A stretch of 64,000 nt of DNA from NCBI RefSeq assembly GCF_003254395.2, contig NC_037643.1, positions 17,349,463-17,413,462 on the forward strand. Direction: 5' to 3'. A program made the translations under genes and the position numbers. Below are positions 61,025-64,000 of the stretch, in pieces (positions within the stretch are counted from its first letter, which is position 1; each line of letters opens with the position of its first letter). The notes under the pieces were generated by a model. That model was not told where the DNA came from and did not search any database. It saw only the letters and a program-made list of their open reading frames with translations. The stretch comes from Apis mellifera. Taxonomy: Eukaryota > Arthropoda > Insecta > Hymenoptera > Apidae.

Positions 61025-62646
61025 TTGCTGGGATAATTGGAAAAAGAAAGAGTCGACGAAACGTGGAAATCGTCGAGATCGATCTTATCGAATATTTTAT
61101 GGAATAGTGAAAAGTATCGAATAATCCTCCGAATTAATTCGATCGTTTCTTCGTTGAAAAGGGACAGCGTTCAACGCCCACGCGTTGAGGATGACGAGGC
61201 AAACGAAAGAGGCGCCGTCGATGATCACTCGAACGGATCGATCTCGAGAGAAAGAAGAAATAGTAAGCGGAAAATTTCCAAGTTACACAAACCAAGGTAG
61301 CGCGTAATCGTCGATTAAATAGCCTTTAGATTTTTTCCCTCCCGTTTCGACGATGAAGCGTTAAAAATTACTTGTCGAAAATACGCGTTGTTGAACGCGT
61401 AAGGAAACGATACGGCTTGGAACCACTCGAAGGAAACACGGGTCGTCCCGAGTGGGAAGGCTTCCACTTACGAGTAATTTCGGATGTAAAGAATTCCGGA
61501 CCACCAAACGTGACGGTTGAATGGAATCTCTTGTGAACGCTTTTCGATCGAACGGGTATATAAAAACCGGGGATTCGTCATCGTCCGTCTACTTGACTCG
61601 ATAATCGATTTATCCTACGCCGAGAAAAGAAAACGTTCGAGAATTATCCATCGTTCAACGCGTCAATTTCGCGCCAACCTCTCTCTCTCTCTCTCTCTCT
61701 TCCATCGAACGAAACGGAAACCTCGAGTCAAAGTCGATACCAGTGTATATATATATATACATATATTCTCGTTCCTCCGTCGAATGACGAATGAACAGTA
61801 GTCATGACGAATTATTGTACGCGGTACGTTATGCATCAAGCTGCCAGCATCGAGGCAGGCAGGGAATATAACGAAGAGGCGAGCGAGCGAGCGAGCGACT
61901 CTGTCTTAAATTTCATACCAACACCTACTAAGGCCAACCGGCCAACCTTCCATCAACCGCATCCCGTCATCATCGTGCACGTTCGACGTATCTGATCGTT
62001 GAATGAGCGCGGACCCGATGATTCCAATCTCCTGTCAATGGCGGCCAACCTTCGCCCGACCGACCATTTACCAGCCAGCGGGACGCGCATCCCGCTTAAT
62101 CATGTCTCCTGTATATATATATATATATATACATATATGTTCACGAAGGTAGAAGCTGCGTCTCCGGAAGACGGCTTTGTTCGAATTCCTTAAACTCACG
62201 AAGAAAGCTTCGAATTTTTCTCGATATCTGTTTGGCTAGCAGAGATCGGGAGGGGTTTCGACGACCATTAGTCGGCGGCCGATGTTGACGGAAAACCTGT
62301 GAGACGCCGGGGATCTATTAGCGGCCGTTATAAATGGTGCGACGTCACCGGTGTCGCTGAAAGGAAATTGACTACTCATCCCACCGCCTTCCAGTCCACA
62401 CGTCGCATCCCGAATTTCTACTCTAGGAGTAGGGATGAAGAAAAAGCGATTATTTCACGAGATTCGTTCGAGAATCGAAGAGGAGGAGGAGGAGGGGGCT
62501 TTTAAGATTCCGGTAGCCGGTGGCGAGCCAATAACGGTGGCGTTAAAATATGGTAATCGAGGCGCGGGATCGGCGTATCGACGACTTGACAAACGATGCG
62601 ACGCCCGAAGCATCGGACCACCAACGGATCCGTGCGCGCGCGCGCC

Positions 62647-62679
<33 letters not shown>

Positions 62680-62939
62680 GGCTCCGCTCTCCCCGGCCCG
62701 CAATCATTTGTTATGTACGTGACTCGAAGCTGACTGCTATCCTGGCATTCTGCCATTCCTACGTCTCTCCTGGCCGGCCTCGAGTCCTGACACCTGGTCG
62801 CGATCAACCGCGATCGCCATCGCGAGGATTTCCTTCTCCGTCCGCGATCGGCCTCCGATCGAGAACGGAAATAAAGGGGCTTTCGAGGTTTCGAGATCAA
62901 TTTTAGATACTCGTGGAAATTTGTCTCTTTGTCTCTGTT
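58784..62939. other. Non-coding stretch with a long (AT)n run
   Basis: No gene is recognised. (CTC)n lies near 58892-58912, (CT)n near 59245-59269, (GA)n near 59480-59495, a pure (AT)n at 60979-61022, (CT)n near 61680-61700, (TA)n near 61743-61762 and 62109-62136, (GGA)n near 62478-62492, CG alternation at 62633-62645 and (CT)n near 62655-62679. TATATAAAA near 61557 is a TATA-like word with no confirmed transcript. Confidence 0.6.
60979..61022. repeat. (AT)n microsatellite, about 44 bp
   Basis: A pure AT dinucleotide run, self-complementary and so able to extrude as a cruciform. It is the same kind of sequence that hosts the mariner insertion at 28898. No element is inserted here. Confidence 0.92.
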
Positions 62940-64000
62940 TCAATTCGTCTTCCGATCTTAATTCCTTGGTTAAAGTTGCAGATTTTATCGCTCGTGATTT
63001 TATTGCGTTGTATATAATTTTTGTTCTTCGATGATTAAGGAGTTGGAAAAAAGTGGAAATATGGAAATGTATTGGATAAAGCGTTTTCGAAAGTTGAAAT
63101 TATGTAAAGTGTATTTGTAGTAATTTTTCGAAAGGAAGAAATATGGATTATATATTGGAAAGGGAGACGTGTTTTTGAAAGTTTTCTGGAAAGGAAAATT
63201 GATCGTGGAATTTGTCTTTGCTATTTCAATTCCCAAGCTTGTCTTTTTAATTCCTTGACTAAAGTTTTATTGCTCGTGCATGTATATGTTATATGTACGT
63301 ATTGTACATAATTTTTGTTCTTTAATGATTAAGGAAGTCGAAATATGGAAATGTATTGGATAAAACGTTTTCGAAAGTTGAAATTATGTAAAGTGTACGT
63401 ATTAAATTATTGTGTTTATAATAATTTTTCCAAAGATTGGAAAGGAGAACGTGTTTTTGAACGTGTTTTGTCTTTTTAATTCCTTAACTAAAATTGGAGA
63501 TTTTATTACTATGTATATTGCGTAGTAAATTTTTAGTAATAATTTTTGTTCTTCAATGATGAAGGAGTTCCAAGAAAGTCGAAATATGGAAATGTATTGG
63601 ATAAAGCGTTTTTGAAAGTTGAAATTAGTAACAATTTTTATTCCAGAAATGATTAATTACAGTGTTTTAAAGGAGTCGAAATATCGAAATATCTTGGAAA
63701 AGAAAAAGCGTTGAATTTTTAAAAATTGGAATTGTTCGTATATTTATGAAATTATTGTATTTGTAGTAATTTTTCTGAAGGAAGAAATATCGATATATTG
63801 GAAAGGAGAATGTGTTTTTGAAAGTTTTTTCGAAAGGAAAATCGATCGTGAAACTTGTCTCTGCTATTTCAATTCCCAACCTTGTCTTCTTAATTCCTTA
63901 ACTAAAGTTGGAGATTTTATTGCTTGTGCATGTACATGTTATATGTATGTATTGTACATAATTTTTGTTCTTCAATGATTAAGAAGTTCCAAGGAGGTCG
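62940..64000. repeat. AT-rich tandem array running off the right edge
   Basis: The word TTAATTCCTT(G/A)RYTAAAG begins near 62958, 63247, 63476 and 63889 (spacings about 290, 230 and 410 bp). Other shared segments are TAATTTTTGTTCTTCAATGA, GGAAATGTATTGGATAAAGC, TTCGAAAGTTGAAATTATG, and GTGTTTTTGAAAGTTTT. A subunit (near 63790-63960) repeats the 63130-63310 arrangement closely. Unit length varies through internal deletions. The array is cut by the end of the window, so its full size is unknown. Confidence 0.88.

Overview
This window looks like gene-poor nuclear DNA from a hymenopteran insect, probably an aculeate such as a bee. That is an inference from four things: CpG-containing words such as TCGA are abundant, (CT)n/(GA)n microsatellites are very dense, there is a mariner relic of the type common in bees and ants, and there is a nuclear copy of mitochondrial DNA that reads correctly only with the invertebrate mitochondrial code. 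I cannot name the species. I found no intact protein-coding gene. Nearly all open frames are translations of CT/GA repeats (Ser-Leu or Arg-Glu runs) or of minisatellites, so the window is most likely intergenic or the inside of a very long intron.

Well-supported content is sparse. A tRNA-Leu(UAA) gene lies on the minus strand at 12934-13016. A mariner relic at 28898-30051 has matching inverted termini and a broken minus-strand transposase that keeps its DD34D catalytic triad. A NUMT at about 47690-48041 holds the 3' end of mitochondrial 16S rRNA, part of tRNA-Leu(UAG) and the N-terminal part of nad1. A short, frameshifted piece of a CENP-B/pogo-type helix-turn-helix may lie at 40826-41010.

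The rest is a fairly GC-balanced, CpG-rich background interrupted by AT-rich tandem arrays, each with its own unit: 440-2870 (ending in 85-bp units), 24639-25240 (conserved box, variable spacers), 34261-34930 (about 120 bp), 44317-45480 (about 170-190 bp), 55150-57060 (about 140 bp) and 62940-64000 (runs off the end). Between them are dozens of purine/pyrimidine tracts, a 69-bp alternating pyrimidine-purine tract (10980-11048), G-quadruplex-type runs, and several perfect palindromes, the best being 26 bp at 7776-7801. A few non-repetitive stretches rich in homeodomain-type sites (TAATTA, CATAAA) could be regulatory elements of a neighbouring developmental gene, but that is conjecture from sequence alone.

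The genes do not form an operon or pathway. No CRISPR, prokaryotic element or new multi-gene system is visible. The items most worth checking are the NUMT, the palindromes, the box-and-spacer array and one protein-like small frame at 58571-58783.
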